From Weissella confusa (GTDB lineage: Bacteria > Bacillota > Bacilli > Lactobacillales > Lactobacillaceae), in contig JQAY01000007.1 of the NCBI GenBank assembly GCA_001436895.1, forward strand, positions 1 through 38,255: a stretch of 38,255 nucleotides of DNA, in the 5' to 3' direction. The notes under the pieces were generated by a model. It saw only the letters and a program-made list of their open reading frames with translations. It was not told where the DNA came from and searched no databases. Below are positions 15,090 to 22,854 of this stretch, in pieces. The stretch's first letter is position 1; every line of letters starts with the position of its first letter. The position numbers were made by a program, and so were the translations under genes.

Positions 15090-16442
15090 ATGGATAATAC
15101 GAATGCAACTGCTGTGCGTCCTTTTACGAAGCACATTAATGAATTGTCTGACGGTTACTTGAGTAAGACACCACTCTTTCAATTTATTGTTATTTCTTTG
15201 ATTTTCCCAATGTGGGGAGCTGCCGCAAGTCTAAACGACATTTTGATCACACAATTCAAGACGGTCTTCCAATTGAATGATGCGTCAACGGCCTTTGTGC
15301 AATCTGCTTTCTATGGTGGTTATTTCTTAATTGCCATTCCAGCCTCAATTGTCATTAAGAAGACGTCATATAAGTTTGCCATTATGTTGGGCTTGATTGC
15401 CTACATTATCGGAGCAGGTTTGTTCTTCCCAGCCTCACGCGTGGCAACTTATTCAATGTTCTTGGTCGCTATTTTTGCGATTGCCATTGGTTTGTCATTC
15501 TTGGAAACGTCATGTGATACATTCAGTTCAATGCTTGGCCCTAAGAAGTTGGCGAATGTGCGTTTGAATATTTCTGCTGCATTGACGCCACTTGGAGACA
15601 TCGCTGGTATTTTGCTTGGTAAGTACATGATTTTCAGTACTGGTGGCAACTTGGCAACGAAGATGGCCGGTATGCATGGTGCAGAACGCATTGCTTATGG
15701 TGAGAAGATGTTGCAATTAACATTGCAACCATACAAGTACATCATTGCGGTGCTTGTTGTTGTCTTGCTTGTTTTGGCCTTTACGAAGATGCCAAGTGGA
15801 AAGCCAGCAGTGGCTGCTGGTGATGACACGGCAGCAACCAACACGCCAAGCGTTTCATTGATGGAAACGATCAAGTACTTGGCTGGTAATTTCCGCTACA
15901 AGAAGGGAATCTTGGCGCAATTTATCTATGTTGGTATGCAAACAACAGTTTGGTCATTTACCATTCGTTTGGCGCTTGATTTGAACCACCACATTAGTGA
16001 CGCCGATGCGACAACGTTCATGGTTTACTCATACGCCATGTGGTTCATCGGTAAGCTGGTGGCAACCTGGTTCTTGAGCAAGTTCAAGGTGGCCTCAGTA
16101 TTGAGTGTTTACTCAGTGCTTGGAACGATTACGTTATTGGTTACAACATTCGGACATGGTATGTTAGCTGTTTATGCTGCTGTGTTGGTCAGCTTCTTCT
16201 TTGGTCCACAATGGCCAACGATTTACGCGCACACCCTTGATAACGTGACGGATAAGAAGTACACCGAAACTGCCGGTGCCATCTTGGTTATGGCGATTAT
16301 TGGTGGTGCTGTCTGGCCATTCTTCCAAGGTTTGGTTTCTGACTTCTCTGGTTCAATGCAATTCTCATTCATTGTGCCAACCATCGCCTTTGTTTTGCTT
16401 TCATGGTACTTTATTTCAGAAATGAAGTACGACAAGAATTAA
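15090..16442 (+). CDS. FucP-like sugar:H+ symporter, probably ribose uptake
   Basis: MFS protein of 450 aa with twelve predicted helices, from the fucose/glucose/galactose permease family: FIVISLIFPMWGAAASLNDILITQFKTVF in helix 1, then QSAFYGGYFLIAIPA and FLETSCDTFSSMLGP, which are family landmarks. A GTG at 15081 is in frame, but AGGTGG at 15079-15084 is the SD for ATG at 15090, so the latter is the start. Position directly behind rbsD points to ribose as substrate; this is inference. A strong terminator follows at 16481. Confidence 0.9.
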   Translation: MDNTNATAVRPFTKHINELSDGYLSKTPLFQFIVISLIFPMWGAAASLNDILITQFKTVFQLNDASTAFVQSAFYGGYFLIAIPASIVIKKTSYKFAIMLGLIAYIIGAGLFFPASRVATYSMFLVAIFAIAIGLSFLETSCDTFSSMLGPKKLANVRLNISAALTPLGDIAGILLGKYMIFSTGGNLATKMAGMHGAERIAYGEKMLQLTLQPYKYIIAVLVVVLLVLAFTKMPSGKPAVAAGDDTAATNTPSVSLMETIKYLAGNFRYKKGILAQFIYVGMQTTVWSFTIRLALDLNHHISDADATTFMVYSYAMWFIGKLVATWFLSKFKVASVLSVYSVLGTITLLVTTFGHGMLAVYAAVLVSFFFGPQWPTIYAHTLDNVTDKKYTETAGAILVMAIIGGAVWPFFQGLVSDFSGSMQFSFIVPTIAFVLLSWYFISEMKYDKN

Positions 16443-16480
16443 AAACTATCAATATACCCCAAATATGTTAATAGTATAGA

Positions 16481-16519
16481 AGTCCTACTCAATACGGATT
16501 GCGAGAGTAGGACTTTTTA
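16481..16519 (+). terminator. Terminator of the rbsD-permease operon
   Basis: AGTCCTACTC (16481-16490) pairs perfectly with GAGTAGGACT (16505-16514), followed by five T. Confidence 0.92.
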
Positions 16520-16527
16520 ATTTGTGT

Positions 16528-16579
16528 TCGAATTCGACCCTTTTTACGTGCAAAGTTTTAGCAGGTTGGGTATTATACT
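16528..16579 (+). promoter_or_regulatory. Upstream region of the dioxygenase gene
   Basis: TCGAATTCGA (16528-16537) is a perfect 10-bp palindrome. TATACT at 16574-16579 is a possible -10 without a convincing -35. The palindrome core CGAATTCG equals the centre of the operator bound by Bacillus MhqR, as I recall it, but the outer arms here are not symmetrical. Confidence 0.35.
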
Positions 16580-16633
16580 CACATAAAGTAATAAACAAAA
16601 AATATTGAAACAGATAAAAGAGGGTTGTTAGTT

Positions 16634-17626
16634 ATGAAGACTCACCACATTTCATTGTTGACTGGCGATGCCAAGTTGAATGCAGATTACTACGTTGGCG
16701 TATTGGGAATGCGTTTTATCAAGAACTCAGTTAACCAAGCCAACCCAAAGAACCGTCACGTTTACTACGGTGACTTTATGGGAACACCAGGAACGGTTAT
16801 CACGTTCTTCCCAATTGACGACTTGCGCGACCGCACTGACGGTAAGATGTTCTTCTCAGGAATTCACTACTCAATTCCTGAAGGATCAACGCAATACTGG
16901 TTGGACCGTTTTGCTGAAAAGGGATTGAAGGCTGAAGTTGACGCAATGGGACGTATCCGTACGGCTGATTACGAAGACTTGCCAATCCGTATGCAAGAAA
17001 CTGAAGGTAAGAACTTCGACTGGCACATTAACTACATGTCAGATGTTCCTGCTGAGTTCCAAATCACTGGTGTTATCGGTGCTGAATTGCACGTGCCAGA
17101 TGTTGCTGCAACTGGTCGCTTCTTCGAAGACTTGTTGGAAATCCCAGTTAAGGGTAACATCATCGACTTGGAAGGCGTTGAAGCTATTGAATTGGTTCAA
17201 ACGGCTGAAGATGCACCTAACTCACGCTTCGGTAAGGGTTCAACTGACCACTACGCTTTGGGCGTTGAGTCAGAAGAAGACTTGAAGTACTTCTGGGAGC
17301 GTGCAAAGGCTTTGGGTTACAAGCGCGAAGTCTTTATCGACCGTGGATACTTCCGTTCAGCATACTTCATCGAGCCTGGTGGAAACCGTGTTGAGTTGGC
17401 TACGACGAACCCAGGATTCACGTTGGACGAATCATTGTTCGACTTGGGTACGACGTTCGCTTTGCCACCACGTTTCGAGGCATCGCGTCAAGAATTGCTT
17501 GACCACTACGCAAAGAAGGGTGTCTTCTTTGACGAAGTAAAGCCTTACACGGGAACTGGTCACTTGGAGAACGACGGTAAGATTCGTGCCATCCACGATG
17601 AAAAGGGTAACACCCGTAACGATTAA
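16634..17626 (+). CDS. Ring-cleaving dioxygenase-like VOC protein (MhqO family)
   Basis: Protein of 330 aa made of two vicinal-oxygen-chelate modules (about 1-140 and 145-310). Metal-ligand candidates are His3/His4 (THHISL), the His of GIHYSIP, His in GAELHVPD, His of DHYALGV, and Glu in IEPGGNRVEL. Bacillus MhqA/MhqE/MhqO relatives cleave quinones or catechols and are induced by quinone stress. Codon use is strongly biased (TTG, AAC, GAC, TAC, CAC), so it is probably highly expressed. A TTG nine bases upstream is in frame; ATG with GAGGG in front is chosen. A single-gene unit ending before the hairpin at 17707. Confidence 0.88.
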   Translation: MKTHHISLLTGDAKLNADYYVGVLGMRFIKNSVNQANPKNRHVYYGDFMGTPGTVITFFPIDDLRDRTDGKMFFSGIHYSIPEGSTQYWLDRFAEKGLKAEVDAMGRIRTADYEDLPIRMQETEGKNFDWHINYMSDVPAEFQITGVIGAELHVPDVAATGRFFEDLLEIPVKGNIIDLEGVEAIELVQTAEDAPNSRFGKGSTDHYALGVESEEDLKYFWERAKALGYKREVFIDRGYFRSAYFIEPGGNRVELATTNPGFTLDESLFDLGTTFALPPRFEASRQELLDHYAKKGVFFDEVKPYTGTGHLENDGKIRAIHDEKGNTRND

Positions 17627-17706
17627 TAAGAAGCCTATTAGACCGGCGTTTATGGCCGTTCGTGTCATAATAGTTCACCGAAACTAGGTGAAAATGATTT
17701 TTGGAG

Positions 17707-17736
17707 AGGATTGCATCTGATGGTGCAATCCTTTTT
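17707..17736 (+). terminator. Terminator after the dioxygenase gene
   Basis: AGGATTGCA (17707-17715) pairs perfectly with TGCAATCCT (17724-17732), followed by T. A small hairpin (TTCACC with GGTGAA, 17674-17692) precedes it in the 3' untranslated region. Confidence 0.88.
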
Positions 17737-17814
17737 ATGTATATCGGTGAATATATCCGATTAGATTCGTTCGTGGCGTTTGAGAAAAATCGAGAAGGAT
17801 TGCAATATTATTAT

Positions 17815-17841
17815 TAAAAAAGTCGGTCAAATTGACCGACT
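17815..17841 (-). terminator. Terminator of the first marR gene
   Basis: AGTCGGTCAA-A-TTGACCGACT is a perfect 10-bp inverted repeat at 17821-17841, with a T-run on the minus strand only. Confidence 0.9.
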
Positions 17842-17851
17842 AGGTAAAGTG

Positions 17852-18253
17852 TTAATGCTGGGTTTTTTCGAGCAGACGTAACAGTTCCGCTTGCTCATCT
17901 TTAGATAATTTTTCCAATAAATGTTTTGATTGTGATTTTTCAAACTCGAATAGCTCTGGGTAAATATCTTTCGCGAGTTGTGTTGGAAATACCCGCTGTA
18001 GGCGACCGTCGTGAACGTCTGATTTCAAGTCGAGGTACCCGTTCTTTGCTAGTTTTTTTATGCTGCGAAATGCAGTTGAACGGTCGATGCTTAGTGCGTC
18101 AGCGAGTTCGCCGAGAAACATACCTGGATTTTCAATAGCTCGAATAATATACAAAAATGCGTTATTTCCTAGTCCAAGTGGTGAGAACTTCTTATTGCTT
18201 TGAACTTGAATTGATCTAGTGATAGTACCAATAAGTCTGATTGTATTAAACAT
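17852..18253 (-). CDS. MarR-family regulator (first of two paralogues)
   Basis: Winged-helix regulator of 133 aa. The helix-turn-helix is ELADALSIDRSTAFRSIKKLAKNGYL (about 50-75), followed by the wing KSDVHDGRLQRVFPT. It resembles the MarR protein encoded at 33708-34160: ENPG before the helix, then D-R-(S/T)-T and a KKL recognition helix. SD AAAGGAGG. It diverges from a LysE exporter; the gap holds two copies of TTGCATTTGCAA, one over the shared -35 region, so it probably represses both itself and the exporter. The ligand is unknown. Confidence 0.9.
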   Translation of the reverse strand: MFNTIRLIGTITRSIQVQSNKKFSPLGLGNNAFLYIIRAIENPGMFLGELADALSIDRSTAFRSIKKLAKNGYLDLKSDVHDGRLQRVFPTQLAKDIYPELFEFEKSQSKHLLEKLSKDEQAELLRLLEKTQH

Positions 18254-18289
18254 GCCGTTCCTCCTTTAAATTAGTTTATGATAAACAAG

Positions 18290-18301
18290 TTGCATTTGCA
18301 A
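18290..18301. promoter_or_regulatory. MarR operator copy 1 (TTGCATTTGCAA)
   Basis: Palindrome TTGCA-TT-TGCAA. It contains the -35 of the LysE gene on the plus strand (TTGCAT, then 17 bp to TAATAT at 18313-18318). It also contains a -35 for marR on the minus strand (TTGCAA, then 17 bp to TAAACT). Binding would block both promoters. Confidence 0.65.
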
Positions 18302-18331
18302 TTATCTTCTGATAATATGTTAGAAAACTTA

Positions 18332-18343
18332 TTGCATTTGCAA
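18332..18343. promoter_or_regulatory. MarR operator copy 2 (TTGCATTTGCAA)
   Basis: Identical to copy 1 and exactly 42 bp away, about four helix turns, so on the same face of the DNA. It lies just after the predicted start of the LysE transcript. Confidence 0.65.
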
Positions 18344-18362
18344 TTAGATTAGAGGAGCTATT

Positions 18363-18920
18363 ATGATTTCATTTTTGATATTTGTTTTTGTGATGTCGTT
18401 TACCCCGGGGCCTAATACAATTATGGCGATGGTTTCAGGTCAGAATCATGGCATTAAAAAGAGTGTTCCCTTAAACTTGGGTATGCTAGGTGGCTTGGTT
18501 GTTATTGGGGCACTCGCATCCATTTTTGCGAGCTGGATACAGTCTAATGAAACGTTCGTATTAGTGATGAAGGTCGTTGGAAGTTTGTATTTGGCATATC
18601 TGACGTATCACGTACTTATTAGCGTGCCTGGTAGTGAAGATGAAGAAGCGGGTGGCTTTATGACCGGCTTTTTGATTCAAATGACAAACGTTAAAGTGTA
18701 TTTGTATTTCATTACAGGTTTGGGTGCGTTCACATTGGCCGGGATTTGGGGACACATTTCAGTTCGACTGGTGTTAATGGTCTTGATTGGAAGCCTTGGA
18801 ACATTTACGTGGACGATTTTGGGACAAGCGATTAATGGTGTGTATAAAAAGCATTATAGGGTGTTCAATGTGGCAATCTCGTTGTTGCTTGTACTTTCAA
18901 TTGTTGATTTATGGAGATAA
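18363..18920 (+). CDS. LysE/RhtB-family exporter
   Basis: Amino acid or small-metabolite exporter of 185 aa, slightly short for the family. The family mark FTPGPNTIMAM lies at residues 14-24. Five to six membrane segments are visible: about 1-20, 38-60, 65-85, 105-128, 132-155 and 165-182. AGAGGAG SD. It diverges from a MarR gene and shares its operator region, so export of whatever that regulator senses is likely. The substrate is unknown. Confidence 0.9.
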   Translation: MISFLIFVFVMSFTPGPNTIMAMVSGQNHGIKKSVPLNLGMLGGLVVIGALASIFASWIQSNETFVLVMKVVGSLYLAYLTYHVLISVPGSEDEEAGGFMTGFLIQMTNVKVYLYFITGLGAFTLAGIWGHISVRLVLMVLIGSLGTFTWTILGQAINGVYKKHYRVFNVAISLLLVLSIVDLWR

Positions 18921-18925
18921 AAGAT

Positions 18926-18949
18926 AAAGGGCTGATAAAGCCTTTTTAT
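18926..18949 (+). terminator. Terminator after the lysE-like gene
   Basis: AAAGGGCT pairs with AGCCTTTT (one G-U) around GATAA, followed by a T-rich stretch. Confidence 0.75.
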
Positions 18950-19056
18950 TTTGGGGTGATAATATAAATTTCATTTCATAGTGAAAAGTAAATCATCAAT
19001 AATACATTACTGAATGGTATGTTTTTGAAGTAGTAATGATCTAGAGGGGTGATTTT

Positions 19057-20103
19057 ATGAAAACTGCAATTTTTGAAAAAGCTGGACAAATGTCGGTGCA
19101 GACAGTTGATAAGCCGATTATTGAAAACAATGATGATGTCATTATTAAGGTCGTTCGTGCTTGTGTCTGCGGATCTGACCTTTGGGCGTACGCTAATGGG
19201 GATGAAAAGCCAGAACATTCAGTGAATGATGGCCACGAAGCGATTGGGATTGTAGAGGAAGTTGGATCTGAGATTACAACAGTGCAACCGGGCGATTTTG
19301 TGATTGTGCCTTTCACGCACGGTTGTGGTGAATGTGATGCTTGTTGTGCCGGTTTTGATGGCACGTGTGATCGTCACGTGGCGCCAACGAATTGGTCAAA
19401 CGGCTTCCAATCTGAGTACATTCGCTTCCACTATGCTAATTGGGCGCTGGTCAAGGTTCCAGGTCAACCATCGGATTATTCTGAAGGAATGATTAAGTCG
19501 CTACTGACGTTAGCAGATGTGATGCCAACTGGTTATCATGCTGCGCGTTCTGCCAATGTTAAGCCAGGTGATAAGGTGGTTGTTATTGGCGATGGTGCAG
19601 TTGGCCAATGTGCGGTTATCGCTGCCAAGTTGCGCGGAGCCTCACAAATTGTAATGATGAGTCGACATGAAGATCGTCAACAAATGGCATTACAATCAGG
19701 TGCAACGGCGGTTGTGGCTGAGCGTGGTGAAGAAGGAATTGCTAAGGTCCGCGAAGTGCTTGGTGGTGGTGCAGATGCTGTTCTTGAATGTGTTGGAACT
19801 GAAGCGGCTGTCGAACAAGCCTTTGGTGTTCTCCATAATGGTGGTCGTATAGGTGCAGTTGGTGTACCACACTACCACAAGTACCAACTAGGGGATACAT
19901 TCTTCCAAAATATTGCATTCGCTGGTGGTTCGGCATCTGTTACGACATATGATAAGCAATTTCTACTAAAAGAGGTGTTGGACGGCAATATCAATCCAGG
20001 ACGTGTCTTTACAAATACGTACGCGTTAGATGATGTTAACCAGGCCTACCAGGATATGCAAAATCGTAAGAGTATTAAGTCAATGTTGGTGGTGGCTGAC
20101 TAA
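19057..20103 (+). CDS. Zinc-dependent alcohol dehydrogenase family protein
   Basis: Medium-chain dehydrogenase/reductase of 348 aa. The catalytic-zinc ligand is Cys38 in CVCGSD, with GHE at 59-61. The structural-zinc cysteines are Cys90, 93, 96 and 104 (CGECDACCAGFDGTC). The Rossmann loop GDGAVG is at 178-183. The substrate is not readable; relatives act on alcohols, polyols or aldehydes. SD AGGGG. It has its own upstream region (18960-19056) with a short inverted repeat, TTTCA-N3-TGAAA, and no clear promoter consensus. No terminator separates it from the next gene, but the box at 20121-20160 begins a new unit. Confidence 0.92.
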   Translation: MKTAIFEKAGQMSVQTVDKPIIENNDDVIIKVVRACVCGSDLWAYANGDEKPEHSVNDGHEAIGIVEEVGSEITTVQPGDFVIVPFTHGCGECDACCAGFDGTCDRHVAPTNWSNGFQSEYIRFHYANWALVKVPGQPSDYSEGMIKSLLTLADVMPTGYHAARSANVKPGDKVVVIGDGAVGQCAVIAAKLRGASQIVMMSRHEDRQQMALQSGATAVVAERGEEGIAKVREVLGGGADAVLECVGTEAAVEQAFGVLHNGGRIGAVGVPHYHKYQLGDTFFQNIAFAGGSASVTTYDKQFLLKEVLDGNINPGRVFTNTYALDDVNQAYQDMQNRKSIKSMLVVAD

Positions 20104-20120
20104 AGTCATATAATAACTTT

Positions 20121-20180
20121 TTGTTATAGTTCACCATAAAACAAAGGTATTGGTAATGGTCTGGCCGCACATGTTATTAT
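20121..20180 (+). promoter_or_regulatory. LysR-type box and promoter of the SDR gene
   Basis: The 40 bases at 20121-20160 match 31504-31543, in front of the DUF2255/AKR operon, at 31 of 40 positions. Conserved are TTATAGTT, CCATAA (together TTAT-N8-ATAA) and ATTGGTAATGGT. TTGGTA (20150-20155) can act as -35 for TATTAT at 20175-20180 (19-bp gap, with a TG extension). A hairpin CCGCA-N11-TGCGG follows at 20165-20185. Confidence 0.65.
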
Positions 20181-20262
20181 TGCGGTACGGATGATGTTTA
20201 CCTTATGTAAGGATTATCTTTTAGACTGTTTATTGTGAAATATGATTAAAAGGAGTGACAAA

Positions 20263-21021
20263 ATGACGATTGAAAATAAAGTTGTTGTTATTGCAGGTGC
20301 GTCATCAGGTATCGGTGCTGCAACCGCTAAGCTACTTGCTTCAAAGGGAGCCAAGTTGGTTTTGGGGGCGCGACGCGAGGAACGTTTGGCGGAAATTGCA
20401 TCTGAAATTGGTGGCGATAACGTTATTTATCAAGCAACTGATGTGACGGATAAGGATCAAGTTAAGGCTTTGATTGACCTAGCCGTAGAAAAGTTTGGTC
20501 GTTTGGATGTTTTGTACAACAATGCTGGTATCATGCCACGTGAAAAGTTGGCAGACGCAAAGTTTGAAAACTGGGAAAAGGAAATCAACATTAACATTAT
20601 GGGTGTTTTGCATGGTATTGCAGCTGCATTGCCAATTATGCAAGAACAAAATGATGGGTTGATTATCACAACCGACTCTGTTGCTGGTCACGTTGTTTAT
20701 CCTGAATCAGCTGTCTACAACGGAACAAAGTATGCTGTTCGTGCTATCATGGAAGGTCTTCGCCAAGAGGAACGCTTGCATGGTATCCGTTCAACGATTG
20801 TTTCACCAGGTTCGGTGGGAACTGAGTTGATGAGCACTTTGGATAATCCTGAAATGCAAGCAGCGATGGATGAAATGTTTAAGCATGTCTCACAAGAAGA
20901 AATGCGTATGAATGTGTTGGATCCAGAAGATATTGGCAATGCAGTGGCGTATGTTGTAGATCAACCAAAGCACGTGTCAATTACGGATATGATTATTCGT
21001 CCGACGGCTCAAGAAGTCTAA
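20263..21021 (+). CDS. Short-chain dehydrogenase/reductase
   Basis: Classical SDR of 252 aa. The cofactor loop is GASSGIG (12-18), then NNAG in LYNNAGIMP, the catalytic Ser in TTDSVAG, and YNGTK with the catalytic Tyr and Lys. The Arg residues after the second strand (GARREER) point to NADP(H) preference. Substrate unknown. The frame is open from ATG 20242, but AAGGAG immediately before ATG 20263 marks the latter as the start. The upstream box shared with the operon at 31589 suggests control by the LysR protein encoded at 30620-31492. Confidence 0.92.
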   Translation: MTIENKVVVIAGASSGIGAATAKLLASKGAKLVLGARREERLAEIASEIGGDNVIYQATDVTDKDQVKALIDLAVEKFGRLDVLYNNAGIMPREKLADAKFENWEKEININIMGVLHGIAAALPIMQEQNDGLIITTDSVAGHVVYPESAVYNGTKYAVRAIMEGLRQEERLHGIRSTIVSPGSVGTELMSTLDNPEMQAAMDEMFKHVSQEEMRMNVLDPEDIGNAVAYVVDQPKHVSITDMIIRPTAQEV

Positions 21022-21030
21022 TGTTTTACT

Positions 21031-21059
21031 AACGCTTAACAGTGATGTTGGGCGTTTTT
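21031..21059 (+). terminator. Terminator after the SDR gene
   Basis: AACGCTTAACA (21031-21041) pairs with TGTTGGGCGTT (21046-21056, two G-U pairs) around GTGA, followed by T. Confidence 0.85.
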
Positions 21060-21162
21060 ATTTTGGGAGGTTAGGCGAGTATTGGATTGACTTATGTTGC
21101 AACAAAGGAAATGGTCGCGTTTATAATGCGTTTATAGAATAGGTAATATGGAGACGAATTAT

Positions 21163-21573
21163 ATGACGGAAACGCAATATTTGAACCGTGAAGAATTGCT
21201 TTCTTTGAATGAACAAGCAGTGCTTAAGCTTGGCGGCAATGCTGGCATCCAATCACCACGCGCGTTTGAAGTGATATTGGATCAGCCGAAGCAGGTTGTG
21301 TTTGGGCAAGAAGTTTATCCGACGATTTGGTTGAAAGCTGCCTACATGATGCAACAAATTATTAAGACGCCGGTATTTGTTGATGGCAGCAAGCGGACAG
21401 CAGGGCTTGTGGTTTTACTTTTCTTGCAGGAGAATGGTTATCAACCGTTGGGTGATGATTATAACGAAGTTGCACGGGATTTTATTTTGGAAATGGTTCA
21501 AAGTGATAATTCTGAGGAAACGATGAAGTTAATCGGTAAGTGGTTGTCAAATCATTTTACGCAAAGCAAATGA
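21163..21573 (+). CDS. Doc/Fic-like protein with a degenerate active site
   Basis: Protein of 136 aa clearly related to death-on-curing proteins: FGQEVYPTIWLKAAYMM and the segment PVFVDGSKRTAGLVVLLFLQENGY. The Doc motif H-x-F-x-D-(G/A)-N-K-R is here P70-V-F-V-D-G-S-K-R. The catalytic His is replaced by Pro and the Asn by Ser, so kinase or AMP-transferase activity is unlikely. No Phd-like antitoxin gene lies in front. GGAGA before ATG 21163 favours it over ATG 21148. Possible promoter: TTGCAA (21097), 19 bp, TATAAT (21122). It is followed 17 bases later by a 75-aa gene, so the two are probably one operon. Confidence 0.8.
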   Translation: MTETQYLNREELLSLNEQAVLKLGGNAGIQSPRAFEVILDQPKQVVFGQEVYPTIWLKAAYMMQQIIKTPVFVDGSKRTAGLVVLLFLQENGYQPLGDDYNEVARDFILEMVQSDNSEETMKLIGKWLSNHFTQSK

Positions 21574-21590
21574 GAGATCGGGAGAAAAGT

Positions 21591-21818
21591 ATGGCGAAAG
21601 TAATTGATGCATTTTCAGTTAGGGACATGACACTCGTTGCCTTAGATGAGGATTTGCCGATGGGAACGAAGGTTGGACAAGTTGTTCGTCTAAACGGGAA
21701 AATTGTGCATATAAACGATATACCGTCACAGGAATCAGATTCAGTTCATAATGCGTTAATTTTGGGTGTTAAAGCAAACGTTGGCGATGAAATTATTTTT
21801 GAGGTAAACGGTCAGTAA
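21591..21818 (+). CDS. 75-aa protein, unknown, paired with the Doc-like gene
   Basis: I do not recognise this family. The sequence alternates hydrophobic and polar residues, suggesting a small beta-barrel: SVRDMTLVALDEDLPMGTKVGQVV, then LNGKIVHINDIP, then ILGVKANVGDEIIFEV. The look is somewhat like a translation-factor domain 2 or an AbrB-like fold, but no diagnostic motif is present. The open frame extends upstream to 21540 inside the previous gene; ATG 21591 is chosen for its GGGAG SD. Whether it partners the Doc-like protein is open. Confidence 0.7.
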   Translation: MAKVIDAFSVRDMTLVALDEDLPMGTKVGQVVRLNGKIVHINDIPSQESDSVHNALILGVKANVGDEIIFEVNGQ

Positions 21819-21910
21819 GATTTGCTGCTGATGTCACGATAAAAATAAAGTTAGCTAAATGGGCGACGCTTTGATAAGGTGAAACAAAAACCGTTTGGAG
21901 AGTGACTGAC

Positions 21911-22255
21911 ATGTATGATAAACAAAAATTGATTGATCTTGTATACGAAAACTCTGCAACTCACGAAACCTATCCATTCAATAAATCCACATCACATGAA
22001 AAGATTGTTTGGACAGTCATGAAGCATAATGGCAGCGCCAAAATTACGGCAATGATTTTTGAACGTGAGGGTGTTTTGTACTTGTCTTTGAAGCTGTCAC
22101 CTGATCATGTGGACGAAATGATTAAAACACGTGGTGTAGACCGTGGTTATCACATGAATAAGCAACATTGGGTAACGATTAACGTTAATGATACTGATTT
22201 AACGGAGCAGGAAATCTTGAGGATGTTGGCTGAGAGTGATGCGCTTACTAAGTGA
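21911..22255 (+). CDS. MmcQ/YjbR-family protein
   Basis: Protein of 114 aa with the YjbR fold, related to the double-wing DNA-binding group. Signs: the N-terminal helix KLIDLVYENS, PFN in the middle of strand 1, LSLKLSPDHVDEMIKTRG, GYHMNKQHWVTINV, and a C-terminal helix with ESDALT. This is the normal LK..P..A..LR..y....yHMNK.hW.tv pattern. Function is not established. GTG at 21902 is in frame; ATG 21911 is preferred with GGAG at 21897-21900. Confidence 0.88.
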   Translation: MYDKQKLIDLVYENSATHETYPFNKSTSHEKIVWTVMKHNGSAKITAMIFEREGVLYLSLKLSPDHVDEMIKTRGVDRGYHMNKQHWVTINVNDTDLTEQEILRMLAESDALTK

Positions 22256-22319
22256 TAGACGTATTTTTTTCAAACCTTTGTGGGAATATATTTCATAGGG
22301 GAACACAAAGGAGAATTTT

Positions 22320-22727
22320 ATGTTTAAACAAGTATTATTGGCATCAGTTGCAGCGATGGGGATGTTTGCATATGCCACACAATCAAGTCAAGTGAGTGCA
22401 ACAGATAGTCCGAATGTTGTCGATATTTTGCCTGCTAATCCAACTGAACGTGCATTAGTTTTGGAAGCAAAAGAATATGGTGTTGATTACACCATTGAGC
22501 GTTTGGACTGGATGCTTAAGGATTATTCAGATAGTCAAATATGGGTTTTGGCGGATAAAGGCCACGGTGGTTACTATTTCGATGCAACTACTGATTCAGT
22601 AGGCTTTACTGGCTACAAAGTGGTCGATGGTGAAGACGTGCCGGTTGATCCCATTCACGTCTACGGGAATCCAGATGCAACAACGGTAGATGCAGCTAAG
22701 CAAGCTGTTCATTTGTACTGCGATTAA
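22320..22727 (+). CDS. Secreted small protein, 135 aa, unknown
   Basis: Signal peptide visible: MFKQ, a hydrophobic core LLASVAAMGMFAYA, and a likely cleavage after VSA at residue 27. The mature part is acidic, about 108 aa, with aromatic stretches (SQIWVLADKGHGGYYFDATTD) and a single Cys two residues from the C-terminus. There is no anchor motif (LPxTG) and no lipobox, so it is probably released. AAAGGAG SD and own terminator. Family not recognised. Confidence 0.75.
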   Translation: MFKQVLLASVAAMGMFAYATQSSQVSATDSPNVVDILPANPTERALVLEAKEYGVDYTIERLDWMLKDYSDSQIWVLADKGHGGYYFDATTDSVGFTGYKVVDGEDVPVDPIHVYGNPDATTVDAAKQAVHLYCD

Positions 22728-22743
22728 GATAATGAATTTTTTG

Positions 22744-22773
22744 AGGAATCAGCTTGCGGGTTGGTTCCTTTTT
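22744..22773 (+). terminator. Terminator after the secreted protein gene
   Basis: AGGAATCAGC (22744-22753) pairs with GGTTGGTTCCT (two G-U pairs), followed by five T. Confidence 0.8.
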
Positions 22774-22812
22774 CGTTCTATATCACGGTGAGCATCACAA
22801 AATTATACGGTT

Positions 22813-22851
22813 AAAAACCACGTCAGGGAAAAATCCGAGACGTGGTTTTTT
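22813..22851. terminator. Bidirectional terminator before the epimerase gene end
   Basis: AAAAACCACGTC (22813-22824) pairs with GACGTGGTTTTT (22839-22850). T-runs on both strands; it mainly ends the minus-strand gene whose stop is at 22855. Confidence 0.88.
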
Positions 22852-22854
22852 ACA

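Noticed and set aside
16680-17540. Several alternative frames inside the dioxygenase gene
   Set aside because: Produced by the very regular codon use of that gene; the main frame has complete VOC motifs.
17660-17736. Small RNA gene after the dioxygenase gene
   Set aside because: A -10-like CATAAT and two hairpins are present, but there is no -35 and the predicted start would cut the first hairpin; simpler as a 3' untranslated region with terminator.
21163-21818. Functional Phd-Doc toxin-antitoxin system
   Set aside because: The toxin's catalytic His is missing and no Phd-like gene precedes it; kept only as a degenerate Doc-like protein.
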